DNA from: Pectobacterium brasiliense
GTDB lineage: Bacteria; Pseudomonadota; Gammaproteobacteria; Enterobacterales; Enterobacteriaceae
Reading direction: 5' to 3'
Assembly: GCF_016950255.1 (NCBI RefSeq)
Contig: NZ_JACGFN010000001.1
Location: 2,170,001 to 2,234,000, forward strand
Length of the DNA stretch: 64,000 nt
In this document: one piece after another, positions 46,965 through 54,939 of the stretch
How positions within the stretch are numbered: position 1 is the first letter of the stretch
Layout of the letters: each line of letters starts with the position of its first letter
The notes under the pieces: model-generated
Database searches by the model: none
What the model was told of the DNA's origin: nothing
What the model saw: the letters and a program-made list of their open reading frames with translations, nothing else
Translations under genes and position numbers: made by a program

Positions 46965-48656
46965 CTCGCGATATAAACTAAAACACTCTATCAAATCGAT
47001 ATGCTGTGCGTTAGTTAATCGTGCTTTGATATAATCAAAAACTTTTTTAACAGAAGATATCTCCCTTAAAGCTCTATTAGTCATTAATTTATAATTTTCA
47101 TACATTCCAATTCTATAATATTGATTAGCCGCACGCACTAACATAGCGACCTCGGTCATCGCAGGCAGGTTAAAACGGTTTTTTTTAAATTTATTTTTAT
47201 CATAATCATTAAAACAAGAAGTAAACAACTTCAATGTATCAACACCTACAGTAGCATTAAATTCATTACCCAATGAGTTATAAAGATAAGAACAACAAGC
47301 ATACCAATAAATACTATCCTTCAAAAAACAATGCCTTTTCTCTGCAAAATCCCGCCACCCAACCTTATGCTCATTATGAATTAAATTATATAGGTAATAA
47401 AAGTGAAGAAGGCCATCTTTAAATTCTTTCTTTGATTGGTCAAAGATGATTTCAATTTTATCCATAATCTTCTGCAAATCAACAACTTGATTTGAATTTA
47501 ACATATTCAAATATTCACTAAACCATTTCCCCACAGCTTTGTCTGTAAAGGAAACTGGATTCCAAACCCAATATTGAGCAGACATTTCCCCAATAATCGT
47601 ACTAGATGTTTCCATTAGCCAGTTAACTGTTTCTTTTGTTTTACTCGTATTTTTTCGACAAAAGTTTTTTATTACATGACTTAATAAACGAAGCAATCCC
47701 GAATAGCTAAAATAAGGTTCCCCAAACCTAACAAGGCAGTCTGCCATTGGGTTATGCGCTTGAGAGATCATTACATCTAACGGCTTAAGCTCATGGACAA
47801 ATGATGAACGCATCTTGTATAAATTGTCCAATGCTCTATCAAGAAAGCTTCTACGAATTGGGAAGCGTTCGGTTTCATAAAAAAAATCATCCTCGATATT
47901 ATTTACGATAAATGACTTAAACCTTTTTTCGATTTTAAATTGTTTTTCATCAACAAGTACGTTTTTGATTTTATCTGATATTTCAGATGGAATATCTATA
48001 AAAATTTCTTCAAGCTTTCCCTTCGTATTTTGATCATAGTCTTCCCAATGAGATTGATATCTAGCATTTCTTTGAGATAAGGACTCGAGTGCATATACTA
48101 GCATAGAATAAGCTAAGTCAAAGTTCGTTGATAAAGACTCTTTTGTATCGCTAATTATTTTCAGCGCAGCTATCACAGACGTGAATCCAGCACGTTCGAT
48201 ACTTACTACATTTTTCAAAAAATCACAAAATCCATTGGCAGTGTTCTGTGAGACATTCCGATTAATCTCTACTAAATATGGAGCAACTTCTAAAGCAATT
48301 TTAGAGTGGTTTTTATTAAAATTTAATTGCGCACAAATCTTTTTCACCGATTCCTTTTCAAGTCTTGCCACGCAATTAAAATAAAACTCCCAAAGTAATA
48401 TGAATTGCTGGACATAATCTTGATCACCAGCTCTAACAACTACTCCAGCTTCAATTTTCTCAGGTTTTTCGGTCAATAAATTATAATCAACCAAATAACA
48501 ATTCACCCCATCATGGCTAATTTTTTTTAATTTAAAAAAAGGGGAGTTATTTTCTAATGAAAAAAACACATCAACATTTGAATAGAAAACAAAAGTTCCT
48601 TCATGCCTTTCAATTTTATCTGCATCAAAAAAAACACCTGATGATATTTGAAGCAT
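46953..48656 (-). CDS. Putative HEPN-domain protein, candidate anti-phage factor
   Basis: 567 residues, AT-rich compared with the rest of the satellite. I do not recognise a named family. Visible: an N-terminal all-beta-like region (1-80), helical middle, and a segment at about 175-330 that resembles the ApeA-like HEPN domain, with FDLAYSMLVYALESLSQR and then LYKMRSSFVHEL, whose Arg283-x4-His288 matches the HEPN RNase motif, followed by GLLRLLSHVIKNFCRK. The C-terminal 200 residues are helical and without known motif. There is no signal peptide. The gene occupies the interval between integrase and cos/late genes, which in P4-like satellites is a known hotspot for defence genes. Function is inference; the reading frame itself is certain. 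Confidence 0.6.
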   Translation of the reverse strand: MLQISSGVFFDADKIERHEGTFVFYSNVDVFFSLENNSPFFKLKKISHDGVNCYLVDYNLLTEKPEKIEAGVVVRAGDQDYVQQFILLWEFYFNCVARLEKESVKKICAQLNFNKNHSKIALEVAPYLVEINRNVSQNTANGFCDFLKNVVSIERAGFTSVIAALKIISDTKESLSTNFDLAYSMLVYALESLSQRNARYQSHWEDYDQNTKGKLEEIFIDIPSEISDKIKNVLVDEKQFKIEKRFKSFIVNNIEDDFFYETERFPIRRSFLDRALDNLYKMRSSFVHELKPLDVMISQAHNPMADCLVRFGEPYFSYSGLLRLLSHVIKNFCRKNTSKTKETVNWLMETSSTIIGEMSAQYWVWNPVSFTDKAVGKWFSEYLNMLNSNQVVDLQKIMDKIEIIFDQSKKEFKDGLLHFYYLYNLIHNEHKVGWRDFAEKRHCFLKDSIYWYACCSYLYNSLGNEFNATVGVDTLKLFTSCFNDYDKNKFKKNRFNLPAMTEVAMLVRAANQYYRIGMYENYKLMTNRALREISSVKKVFDYIKARLTNAQHIDLIECFSLYREKEG

Positions 48657-48784
48657 GGCTACACCCTACACATCAACAAAATTGATGTTATAAGAATACT
48701 CCATACATAGGCATAGAGAAACAAACATTATATCGCTAATAAAATCCGCTACATGATGCTAATTTAATTCCCCCCCCGCGCGCA
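48657..48784. other. Promoter-side spacer of the HEPN-type gene
   Basis: AT-rich start (promoter region of the leftward gene) changing abruptly to C/G-rich sequence at about 48770, just before the cos-like site. No gene is seen. Confidence 0.4.
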
Positions 48785-48803
48785 ATGCTATCCCCGCCAC
48801 GCC
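48785..48803 (-). other. cos: Candidate cos site (P2/P4 type)
   Basis: ATGCTATCCCCGCCACGCC is the complement of GGCGTGGCGGGGATAGCAT and matches the 19-nt cohesive end of P2/P4, GGCGAGGCGGGGAAAGCAC as I recall it, at 16 of 19 positions. It is flanked by other inverted repeats and lies between the defence-type gene and the late genes, the expected place. This implies packaging by a P2-like helper phage. Confidence 0.65.
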
Positions 48804-48963
48804 TGCCCGCTTTATGTAGCGCATTTCATGCAGTTGCATGGAAGCGCTCAGGCCGCGCCAGTACTGGCGCTGTAGGGCAGATACGGGGGTAAGTATTGCA
48901 TGCAAATCCATGCACCGTATGCATGCACGGTCAAAAAACCGCTAGCCAGAGAAAAAAACTCGC

Positions 48964-48987
48964 AAAAAAGCCCGCGCAATGGCGGGC
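48964..48987 (-). terminator. Terminator of the sid-delta late operon
   Basis: GCCCGC (48970-48975) pairs with GCGGGC (48982-48987), followed on the minus strand by six T. It stands 42 bp after the delta/ogr stop, so psu is not part of this operon. Confidence 0.75.
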
Positions 48988-49029
48988 GACGTTCTGATAT
49001 TAACGACAATGAAATTATAATCTGGCTAA

Positions 49030-49278
49030 TTAATTCCATTGAGTTGCGGTTGGGTAATCCTTATATTTTTTCTGCATAGCCGGTGATAGCGGAATATCCG
49101 GCACCGGCAGATCGCGTCTATTCGATGGCTGAATAATTTCCTCTATCGATTCCAGTGTGCGGAAAGTTGCTGAGCATTCAATATTCCGGCACTGGTGATA
49201 GCGCTGCTTAACGTTCTCTGATAACGGGCGACTGGTGCGGGCATGGGCAGCATGGCCGCAGAACGGACAAGACATCAT
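49030..49278 (-). CDS. Ogr/Delta-family late-gene activator
   Basis: 82 residues with a single Ogr/Delta zinc finger: CPFCGHAAHARTS ... YHQCRNIECSATF (C-x2-C-x22-C-x4-C). P2 Ogr and P4 Delta activate late promoters of helper and satellite. It is a one-finger form like Ogr (P4 Delta is a tandem double). It overlaps the sid stop (ATGATGA) and has GGAG 8 nt upstream of the first ATG. Confidence 0.9.
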   Translation of the reverse strand: MMSCPFCGHAAHARTSRPLSENVKQRYHQCRNIECSATFRTLESIEEIIQPSNRRDLPVPDIPLSPAMQKKYKDYPTATQWN

Positions 49279-50006
49279 TTCGTTTTCTCCCGTTGTTCGC
49301 GTAGCGCCTGACCTTTTTTCATTCTTGTTATTGGGCTGGTCAATAATTTCTGATCCACATTCTTAATGGATTCGCTATAGAGACGGATTTCCTGTAACAG
49401 TGCTTCTTCTTTCATGTCAAAGCGATAACTCTCCATCCGGCTTTCAAGTTGCTGAGTCACCTCCTGTAGCACAACCTGATTGTCGCTTGCTGTAAAATTC
49501 ACATGGTGATAGATCTGTTCATCATGCGATTTCAGGGAAAGTGCATGAAGACGTAAAGCCATACCCCTGATAAGCGGTTCTGCCGTTTCCATCGCTTTTT
49601 CCAGCTCGTAAGACGCGTAACTGCGCATCAGGGAACGGTGAGCATTTTGATAATTCAACCCGCTTTTGGCAGCAACCAGTTCGGCCAGCCCTTTATCCAG
49701 CTCCAGCGCAGCCACCAAACCGTCATACTCTTTCGCCAGCTCTTTGTGTGATACCTGCTGCAAATGGAGCGACTTCAAATCGTCTGACATCTGGCCGCCT
49801 GAATCGCGGAAACGCTGCCGCCAGTCGTTTTCCAGTAACTGGCTTTTTTCCTGCTCCACACGCTGCTGCTTTTGGGCATTCTCAATCGCGTTAATCACGT
49901 TCTGTAACGCGTCGCTGTCTTTCTGGTATTCCTCTTTAGCGCTGTTGTAGTAGTTACGTTGTTTTTCGATACGTTCATTCAGCAATGAGGCTACGGTTTT
50001 GGTCAT
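49275..50006 (-). CDS. sid: Capsid size determination protein Sid
   Basis: About 243 residues, highly helical. The segment DWRQRFRDSGGQMSDDLKSL, then VSHKELAKEYDGLVAALELD and AHRSLMRSYASYELEKAME, aligns with P4 Sid (DWRTAFRAAGGVLSDELKQR in P4). Sid forms an external scaffold forcing P2 capsid protein into a small T=4 shell that excludes the helper genome. ATG 50006 is chosen for GGAG at spacing 8; ATG 50012 is too close to that site. Confidence 0.85.
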   Translation of the reverse strand: MTKTVASLLNERIEKQRNYYNSAKEEYQKDSDALQNVINAIENAQKQQRVEQEKSQLLENDWRQRFRDSGGQMSDDLKSLHLQQVSHKELAKEYDGLVAALELDKGLAELVAAKSGLNYQNAHRSLMRSYASYELEKAMETAEPLIRGMALRLHALSLKSHDEQIYHHVNFTASDNQVVLQEVTQQLESRMESYRFDMKEEALLQEIRLYSESIKNVDQKLLTSPITRMKKGQALREQREKTK

Positions 50007-50042
50007 GGTCATTTCTCCGCTAGGGTTAGTGTCTGGTGGCTA

Positions 50043-50062
50043 TTGTGCAATTCACCACACAA
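50043..50062 (-). promoter_or_regulatory. Candidate Ogr/Delta binding site (TTGT-N12-ACAA)
   Basis: TTGT and ACAA halves separated by 12 bp, the Ogr/Delta spacing. It is centred only about 46 bp before the sid ATG, whereas P2 late promoters place it about 55 bp before the transcript start, so the spacing does not fit well. Confidence 0.3.
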
Positions 50063-50154
50063 CCCCCGCTATCTGAGCCTGTCCTGCCATCGACCACACA
50101 AAACAATCTCACTCTTAGGCGGTTTGCCCGATTTAAAACAACTCTTTTATAAAA

Positions 50155-50262
50155 CTATTCACTACTCTTCACCTGAGAAAAAAGAATAGATAAATCAATA
50201 AATAAAGAGGTGAACAGTTGATAGTAAACTCTTCACCGAGTGTTCACACTGTTCACTCGGTT
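50155..50262. other. Candidate replication origin of the satellite (P4-like iterons)
   Basis: An AT-rich segment with iterons of the GGTGAACAG type in both orientations: TCTTCACCTG (about 50166), AGGTGAACAGTTG (about 50210), CTCTTCACCGAG, TGTTCAC and CTGTTCACTCGG (to 50260). P4 alpha protein recognises related iterons in ori and crr. Four further 120-bp copies with the same iterons lie at 55.5-59.2 kb. The remaining gap sequence (50267-50551) shows no gene I can support. Confidence 0.5.
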
Positions 50263-50266
50263 TTTT
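50236..50266 (+). terminator. Hairpin with T run beside the origin
   Basis: CCGAGTG (50236-50242) pairs with CACTCGG (50254-50260), followed by six T. It also consists of iteron half-sites, so it may be either an attenuator before the alpA-alpha operon or part of the origin. Confidence 0.5.
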
Positions 50267-50551
50267 GAGCCTTTTTTCTGGCGAGCCTGTTTTTTGAATG
50301 TTTATTTAGATTGATTTTCATCTATCAATCACTTAATTAAATTAATTTGTAAGTAAGATGTGAGCATTACCAAACATAACTAAACATTACTATCAACCTG
50401 ATGAAGAGGTTGAATTTTAACCTCATTGTGCCAGATGTAGCACAACAGCCCCTTGTTGCCAGTCCTGAAAATATTCACATAATAGCGAGCTACCAGAGCA
50501 ATCCAGCGCCATCCGGCCAGAGCCGGACGGACATAAACGAGGTAGCGTCAC

Positions 50552-50812
50552 ATGTTGTCAGCCACACCCCCAGCCCCCATTCCTGCTATGCCCCCGATGC
50601 CACTTCATCCAGCCAGAGAGCGCTTAATGCGCCTGCCGGAAGTGCTGCACGTCACCGGCATTTCTCGCTCGACGCTGTACGAGCTGAGCAGCCGCAAGGC
50701 TTTTCCCGCCCGTGTGCCGCTGGGTGGGAAGAACGTCGCGTGGGTTGAGTCCGAAATTCATCACTGGGTGGCCGAGCGTATCGCCGCCCGTCAACAGGAG
50801 AACCACGCATGA
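50552..50812 (+). CDS. AlpA-family excisionase/regulator (Vis-like)
   Basis: 86 residues: a Pro-rich 22-residue N-terminus and an AlpA/MerR-like winged helix (LMRLPEVLHVTGISRSTLYE, FPARVPLGGKNVAWVESEI). P4 Vis and E. coli AlpA of this family act as excision directionality factors and repress int. It may bind the ATTGGTATACG array before int. Its stop overlaps the next ATG (ATGA). Confidence 0.85.
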   Translation: MLSATPPAPIPAMPPMPLHPARERLMRLPEVLHVTGISRSTLYELSSRKAFPARVPLGGKNVAWVESEIHHWVAERIAARQQENHA

Positions 50813-51033
50813 TCACCTTAACTATCGCCGGGCAGTCGGTCACACTCGATGAACGGGAAGCCCTCAGCCTGTGCGATCAACTATTTCCCGCCATCCGTAA
50901 CCCGGCCTCCGTTGCCGCCCGTGAACAGCGTTTCGGCGTATTGCTGCTGAGCATCGCACCGACGCCCGCCACTTCTGATTCATCCCGGCGTTACTGTGCA
51001 TCCCGTGCCGGTGATGCGCTGACTAACTGCTGA
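50809..51033 (+). CDS. Small hypothetical satellite protein
   Basis: 74 residues (MITLTIAGQSVTLDEREALS...). No family recognised beyond its frequent place between alpA and alpha in P4-like elements. Translation is coupled to alpA by an ATGA overlap. Confidence 0.6.
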   Translation: MITLTIAGQSVTLDEREALSLCDQLFPAIRNPASVAAREQRFGVLLLSIAPTPATSDSSRRYCASRAGDALTNC

Positions 51034-51041
51034 GGCTGTTC

Positions 51042-51791
51042 ATGACTGCGCAATTTATCCGTTTCTCCGGCTTGCCTGCCGGGGCTTTTTGGCGTTATAG
51101 TTTCGTCGCTGCCGCAAAATCGGCAGTCGGGCGTAGGAACCCGAGTTACTCAACGGCGACACCAGACGCGCCATGCGTCTTTTTTTACGTCGCAGCCTTA
51201 GCACACCTGCATAAAATGCGGCATGTTTTACGCCGTCATTGCATCCAGATTATGGTGGCTCAGGCGGGGCAGCCTTCGGGCTGGCCGGTGTTCGTTGAGG
51301 CCGGTATTCCTACCCCCGTCTGGGCTACCACCCATGAGTGTAGGAACTCCGGTGGTAGCAGTTTTAGCTACTCAACGGAGATTGCCACATGGCTACGACC
51401 CCTATCCCGTCACACCCGCAATTTACCTTCTTGTTTCTGGCCGTGCGCCGCGCCGAATTACGCGCCTTACCGCACCGTGAAGCCGTTATCGCCCCGGATG
51501 AAATCAGCGCCCGCCGTCTGCTGGCGCGGGACTATGTACTGTCGTTTGCTGGCCGTCTGCCGCTGCGGAGTACACGCCATGTTTGATGACACGCCCCTGA
51601 CCCCGGAAGAGCTGACCGACCAGTGCCGCGCCCTGACGCACGCCGTGATTGAGCTGGATAACCCGATGGCGAAAGAAGTGCTGTTGTTTGTGCTGGCTGA
51701 ACGGCTGGAAGTGCTGTCGTCCACGCTGGATACGCCCGACCTCATCGACGACCTGAACGATGTTGACTACACCGACACCACACTGCATTAA
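51042..51791 (+). CDS. Ash-family protein, open frame running into the next gene
   Basis: The N-terminal 110 residues resemble the phage Ash family: GRRNPSYSTATPDAPCVFFY and HCIQIMVAQAGQPSGWPVF, then PTPVWATTHE. From about residue 115 to 178 the frame looks non-coding (Cys/Arg/Pro-rich) because the Icd-like gene is read there in another frame, and from codon 180 it coincides with the 70-residue gene at 51579. Either Ash is a long fused protein or translation ends differently; the boundary cannot be fixed from sequence. Confidence 0.4.
   Translation: MTAQFIRFSGLPAGAFWRYSFVAAAKSAVGRRNPSYSTATPDAPCVFFYVAALAHLHKMRHVLRRHCIQIMVAQAGQPSGWPVFVEAGIPTPVWATTHECRNSGGSSFSYSTEIATWLRPLSRHTRNLPSCFWPCAAPNYAPYRTVKPLSPRMKSAPAVCWRGTMYCRLLAVCRCGVHAMFDDTPLTPEELTDQCRALTHAVIELDNPMAKEVLLFVLAERLEVLSSTLDTPDLIDDLNDVDYTDTTLH
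51290..51390 (+). ncRNA. Candidate C4/CI-like antisense immunity RNA
   Basis: GCTACCACC (51324-51332) pairs perfectly with GGTGGTAGC (51351-51359) around the loop CATGAGTGTAGGAACTCC. The loop word GTAGGAAC and the following TACTCAACGG also occur upstream at 51131-51165 (GTAGGAACCC, TTACTCAACGG). Hairpins of this form next to Ash/Icd genes recall the phage C4 antisense RNA that controls anti-immunity genes. Confidence 0.4.
51389..51586 (+). CDS. Icd-like host cell division inhibitor family protein
   Basis: 65 residues: FTFLFLAVRRAELRALPHRE, then ISARRLLARDYVLSFAGRLP. This matches small proteins annotated as Icd-like inhibitors in P1- and P4-type elements; activity is not established. It overlaps the Ash frame and ends 8 bp inside the next gene. 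Confidence 0.65.
   Translation: MATTPIPSHPQFTFLFLAVRRAELRALPHREAVIAPDEISARRLLARDYVLSFAGRLPLRSTRHV
51579..51791 (+). CDS. Small acidic satellite protein
   Basis: 70 residues, acidic (MFDDTPLTPEELTDQCRALT, ending DDLNDVDYTDTTLH). Commonly found before the alpha gene in P4-like elements; function unknown. Overlaps the Icd-like gene by 8 bp and precedes alpha by 10 bp. Confidence 0.65.
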   Translation: MFDDTPLTPEELTDQCRALTHAVIELDNPMAKEVLLFVLAERLEVLSSTLDTPDLIDDLNDVDYTDTTLH

Positions 51792-51801
51792 GGGGCGACG
51801 C

Positions 51802-54129
51802 ATGGCACACCTTACCGTGACACAGACCGTGAAACGCGCCAGCGGCCACTGGCCGCAACTGCTCCCGGCAGTGGGTATCCGCATTGATGCCACCGGGCAG
51901 CATACCGCCTGCCCGATGTGCGAGGGCAAAGACCGTTTCCGCTTCGATAACAAAGAAGGGCGCGGCACATGGTTCTGTAACCAGTGCGGCGCGGGGGACG
52001 GCCTGAATCTGGTTGAGAAAGCGCTGAACCTGACGCCGACAGAAGCCGCCCTGAAAGTCGGCGCATGGCTGGGTGACCTGCCGGACAGCCCGACAGCGTC
52101 CACATCTGACGACGCAGACAGCGAGGCCGCCCGGCAACGGGCGGCAGTTCAGGCACAGGCAAAACTGAAAGAGGCGGTGATGCAATCCGGCAACGCGTAT
52201 CTCAGCGCCAAAGGCTGGCCGGATATCGCCGTACCCACCCTACAGGGCAAGCCGCTGCGCGTGGGCGGTATCACCTATCAGCCCGGCGATGTGCTGGTGC
52301 CGCTGACCACACCGGACGGTGAAGTAGTGAATCTCCAGCTTATCAACGCACAGGGCGACAAGCGCACGTTAAAAGGTGGGCAGGTCAAAGGCACCTTTCA
52401 CTGTTTCAGCGGTAAACAGGCCAGCGTTATCTGGCTGGCTGAGGGCTACGCCACCGGCTTAACGTTGCATCAGTTAACTGGTGATAGCGTGTATGTCGCC
52501 CTCAGTGCCAACAACCTGCCGTCCCTTGCCCGTGAGCTGAAAACCCGCCACCCGGCGGTTACGCTGCTGATAGCGGCTGACCGGGACGAGAACGGCATCG
52601 GCCAGACCAAAGCGGAACAGGCCGCCGCTGCCGTCAATGGCCGTGTCGCACTGCCGCCGGTGTTTGGTGACTGGAATGATGTCTATCTTACAGAAGGTGC
52701 TGACGCCACCCGCCAGCACCTGAATGCGTTTACTCAACCAGAGCCAGTCAGCCCGTTTGCGTCGCTGGGCGAGGCCGAGTTCAAGGCCATGAGCGCCAGC
52801 GAGAAAGCGGAGAAGATACGCGACCACTACCGCGATACGCTGGCGATTGACGCCTTCGGGGAAACCTTCTTCCAGTACCAGAACGGCGCGTGGAAAGTGT
52901 TGCCCTACCGCCTGTTAAGCCGGGATATCGCGGCGCTGTTTCAGAAGATACACGCCCCCTTTACCGCGTCCGGGATTGGCAGTGTGTTAGATACCCTGAA
53001 ATTGATTATCCCGATGCAGGAAAAACCCCTGCGCCGGTTAATCGGCTTTCGTAACGGGGTGTTTGACACTGCCAGCGGTGAATTTAAACCGCATCGCCGG
53101 GAGCACTGGCTGAATACCGTCAATGATGTGGATTACACGCCGTTTAAGGCTGGGGAAAACCTTGCTGATAATGCTCCGCACTTCTGGCGCTGGCTGACCC
53201 GTGCCGCCGGGAGCAATACGGATAAACAGGAGCGTATTCTGGCCGCACTGTTTATGGTGCTGGCGAACTGCTACGACTGGCAACTGTTCCTTGAAGTCAC
53301 CGGCCCCGGCGGTAGCGGAAAAAGTATTCTGGCCGAAATTGCCACCATGCTGGCCGGGGAGGACAACACCACGGCGGCCACCATCAACACCATTGAATCA
53401 TCCCGTGAACGCTCATCGATTATTGGCTTCTCGTTAATCGTCCTGCCTGACCAAGAAAAATGGAGCGGTGACGGTGCAGGCATTAAAGCCATTACCGGCG
53501 GCGATGCGGTGATGGTTGACCCGAAATACCGCGACGCTTACTCAACCCGGATTCCGGCGGTGATTCTGGCCGTGAACAACTCACCGATGCGTTTTAGCGA
53601 CCGCAGCGGGGGCGTGTCCCGTCGCCGGGTGATAATCCACTTCGGCGAAACCATCCCGGCCAGCGAACGCGACCCCAAGCTGAAAGAGAAAATACGCGCA
53701 GAGCTGGCGGTGATTGTCCGTCACCTGATGAAACGTTTTGCCGACCCAAACGATGCCCGGACGCTGTTACAGGCACAGCAACACTCCGCTGAGGCGCTGG
53801 AAATCAAACGGCAGGCTGACCCGCTGGTTGATTTTTGCGGCTACCTGCTGGCACACGGCGATACCACCGGGCTGTATATGGGCAACGCCAACATTACGCC
53901 GCGTAACCCGCGTAAATACCTGTATCACGCCTACCTGTCCTTTATGGAGTCGCACGGCCACCAGAAGCCCATCAGCCTGACGGCCTTTGGTAAGGTACTG
54001 CCTAACATGATGTCGGAATACGGGCAGACGTATCTCAAGGGCAGGACCAATCAGGGCATACAGACTAACCTTGAACTGAAAGACGAATCCGACGCCGACT
54101 GGCTGCCCAAGTGCGAAATAGCGAGGTAG
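51802..54129 (+). CDS. P4-type primase-helicase Alpha
   Basis: 775 residues, similar throughout to P4 alpha (777). N-terminal zinc finger CPMC...CNQC (about 36-70: FDNKEGRGTWFCNQCGAGDG), TOPRIM primase domain with IAEGYAT-type WLAEGYATGLT and LLIAADRDENG, then a D5/SF3 helicase with Walker A TGPGGSGKSILAEIA and LPDQEKWSGDGAG, and a C-terminal origin-binding domain (LYHAYLSFMESHGHQK). It primes, unwinds and recognises the iterons. AAGGGG stands 7-8 nt before ATG 51802. The last 25 codons are duplicated as a remnant at 56918. Confidence 0.95.
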   Translation: MAHLTVTQTVKRASGHWPQLLPAVGIRIDATGQHTACPMCEGKDRFRFDNKEGRGTWFCNQCGAGDGLNLVEKALNLTPTEAALKVGAWLGDLPDSPTASTSDDADSEAARQRAAVQAQAKLKEAVMQSGNAYLSAKGWPDIAVPTLQGKPLRVGGITYQPGDVLVPLTTPDGEVVNLQLINAQGDKRTLKGGQVKGTFHCFSGKQASVIWLAEGYATGLTLHQLTGDSVYVALSANNLPSLARELKTRHPAVTLLIAADRDENGIGQTKAEQAAAAVNGRVALPPVFGDWNDVYLTEGADATRQHLNAFTQPEPVSPFASLGEAEFKAMSASEKAEKIRDHYRDTLAIDAFGETFFQYQNGAWKVLPYRLLSRDIAALFQKIHAPFTASGIGSVLDTLKLIIPMQEKPLRRLIGFRNGVFDTASGEFKPHRREHWLNTVNDVDYTPFKAGENLADNAPHFWRWLTRAAGSNTDKQERILAALFMVLANCYDWQLFLEVTGPGGSGKSILAEIATMLAGEDNTTAATINTIESSRERSSIIGFSLIVLPDQEKWSGDGAGIKAITGGDAVMVDPKYRDAYSTRIPAVILAVNNSPMRFSDRSGGVSRRRVIIHFGETIPASERDPKLKEKIRAELAVIVRHLMKRFADPNDARTLLQAQQHSAEALEIKRQADPLVDFCGYLLAHGDTTGLYMGNANITPRNPRKYLYHAYLSFMESHGHQKPISLTAFGKVLPNMMSEYGQTYLKGRTNQGIQTNLELKDESDADWLPKCEIAR

Positions 54130-54143
54130 ACACCAGAAACGAC

Positions 54144-54167
54144 AAACCGGCTCCGGCCGGTTTTTTT
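54144..54167 (+). terminator. Terminator after alpha
   Basis: AACCGGC (54145-54151) pairs with GCCGGTT (54156-54162), then a run of T to 54167. A close copy follows the alpha remnant at 57006-57029. Confidence 0.85.
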
Positions 54168-54239
54168 ATGTGGTTTGTTAGTGTTAATCTAACTAAAGTA
54201 TCAATATCATTTATGCTCTCTTTGACTACAAGGTGATAT

Positions 54240-54815
54240 ATGCCCGCTGAAGTTATACAAAACGGTGGTTTTGTAATTAATTTATTTATGGCTCTGATTG
54301 CAATTGCAGCGTCATTAATCAGTTATTTGGTCTACTCTGAAAACTCTATTCCCGATGTTGTTGTTTATATTGAGCAGGATAAAGATGCAAAGCAAATTTT
54401 AAATCTAGTAATTAAAAATATTGGGAAGGGCGCAGCTAAGAACATAGTGTTCAAATGTGAAACTCCATTGCCACAGCACGCCTTTGACATTACTGATACT
54501 GCTGAAATGACAAAAGGTGCCCTTGTTACAGGGATACCTTATTTAGCTCCCGGAGGGGAAAGGAGCATGATGTTTGGTAAATATCACGAACTGGCTAAAT
54601 GGTTCGAAAATGAAAAAATAACAGTTGATATTACATGTGAAAGAGCGAGGGGAATTCCATTTGGAAATAGAAAGATAAAAAACACAAGTTACCTTGAGGT
54701 TTTTTCTTTCTCAACAGTATCAGCATCTGATAATAGTATTGGGAATAAAATACGCGAGGAATTAATGAAAATAAGAAATGAAATCTCGAAGATAAAATCT
54801 GGGAACGGTAGGTGA
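54240..54815 (+). CDS. Membrane-anchored protein of unknown function
   Basis: 191 residues, AT-rich. One N-terminal membrane segment (about 10-32: FVINLFMALIAIAASLISYL), then a soluble domain with beta-rich segments (PDVVVYIEQDKDAKQILNLV, NIGKGAAKNIVFKCE, PYLAPGGERSMMFGKY) and a Lys-rich coiled tail. AAGGTG precedes ATG. It sits behind the alpha terminator as a separate cargo gene, a frequent place for accessory or defence genes; no function is assigned. Confidence 0.65.
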   Translation: MPAEVIQNGGFVINLFMALIAIAASLISYLVYSENSIPDVVVYIEQDKDAKQILNLVIKNIGKGAAKNIVFKCETPLPQHAFDITDTAEMTKGALVTGIPYLAPGGERSMMFGKYHELAKWFENEKITVDITCERARGIPFGNRKIKNTSYLEVFSFSTVSASDNSIGNKIREELMKIRNEISKIKSGNGR

Positions 54816-54939
54816 TATTAGTTTCTCATGATTAGACTAATTAATATTATTGTATTTTAAATATCCTGATGCGTTGTGACATTGCCTTGATGTTTATTTG
54901 GCGATAAATTTAGCATCAAATTCATACTAAAGGTGCTGA

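Noticed and set aside
50401..50748. 115-codon open frame (MKRLNFNLIVPDVAQQ...) overlapping alpA
   Set aside because: Second half is the alpA gene read in another frame; the first half overlaps leader sequence and shows no family resemblance or ribosome site.
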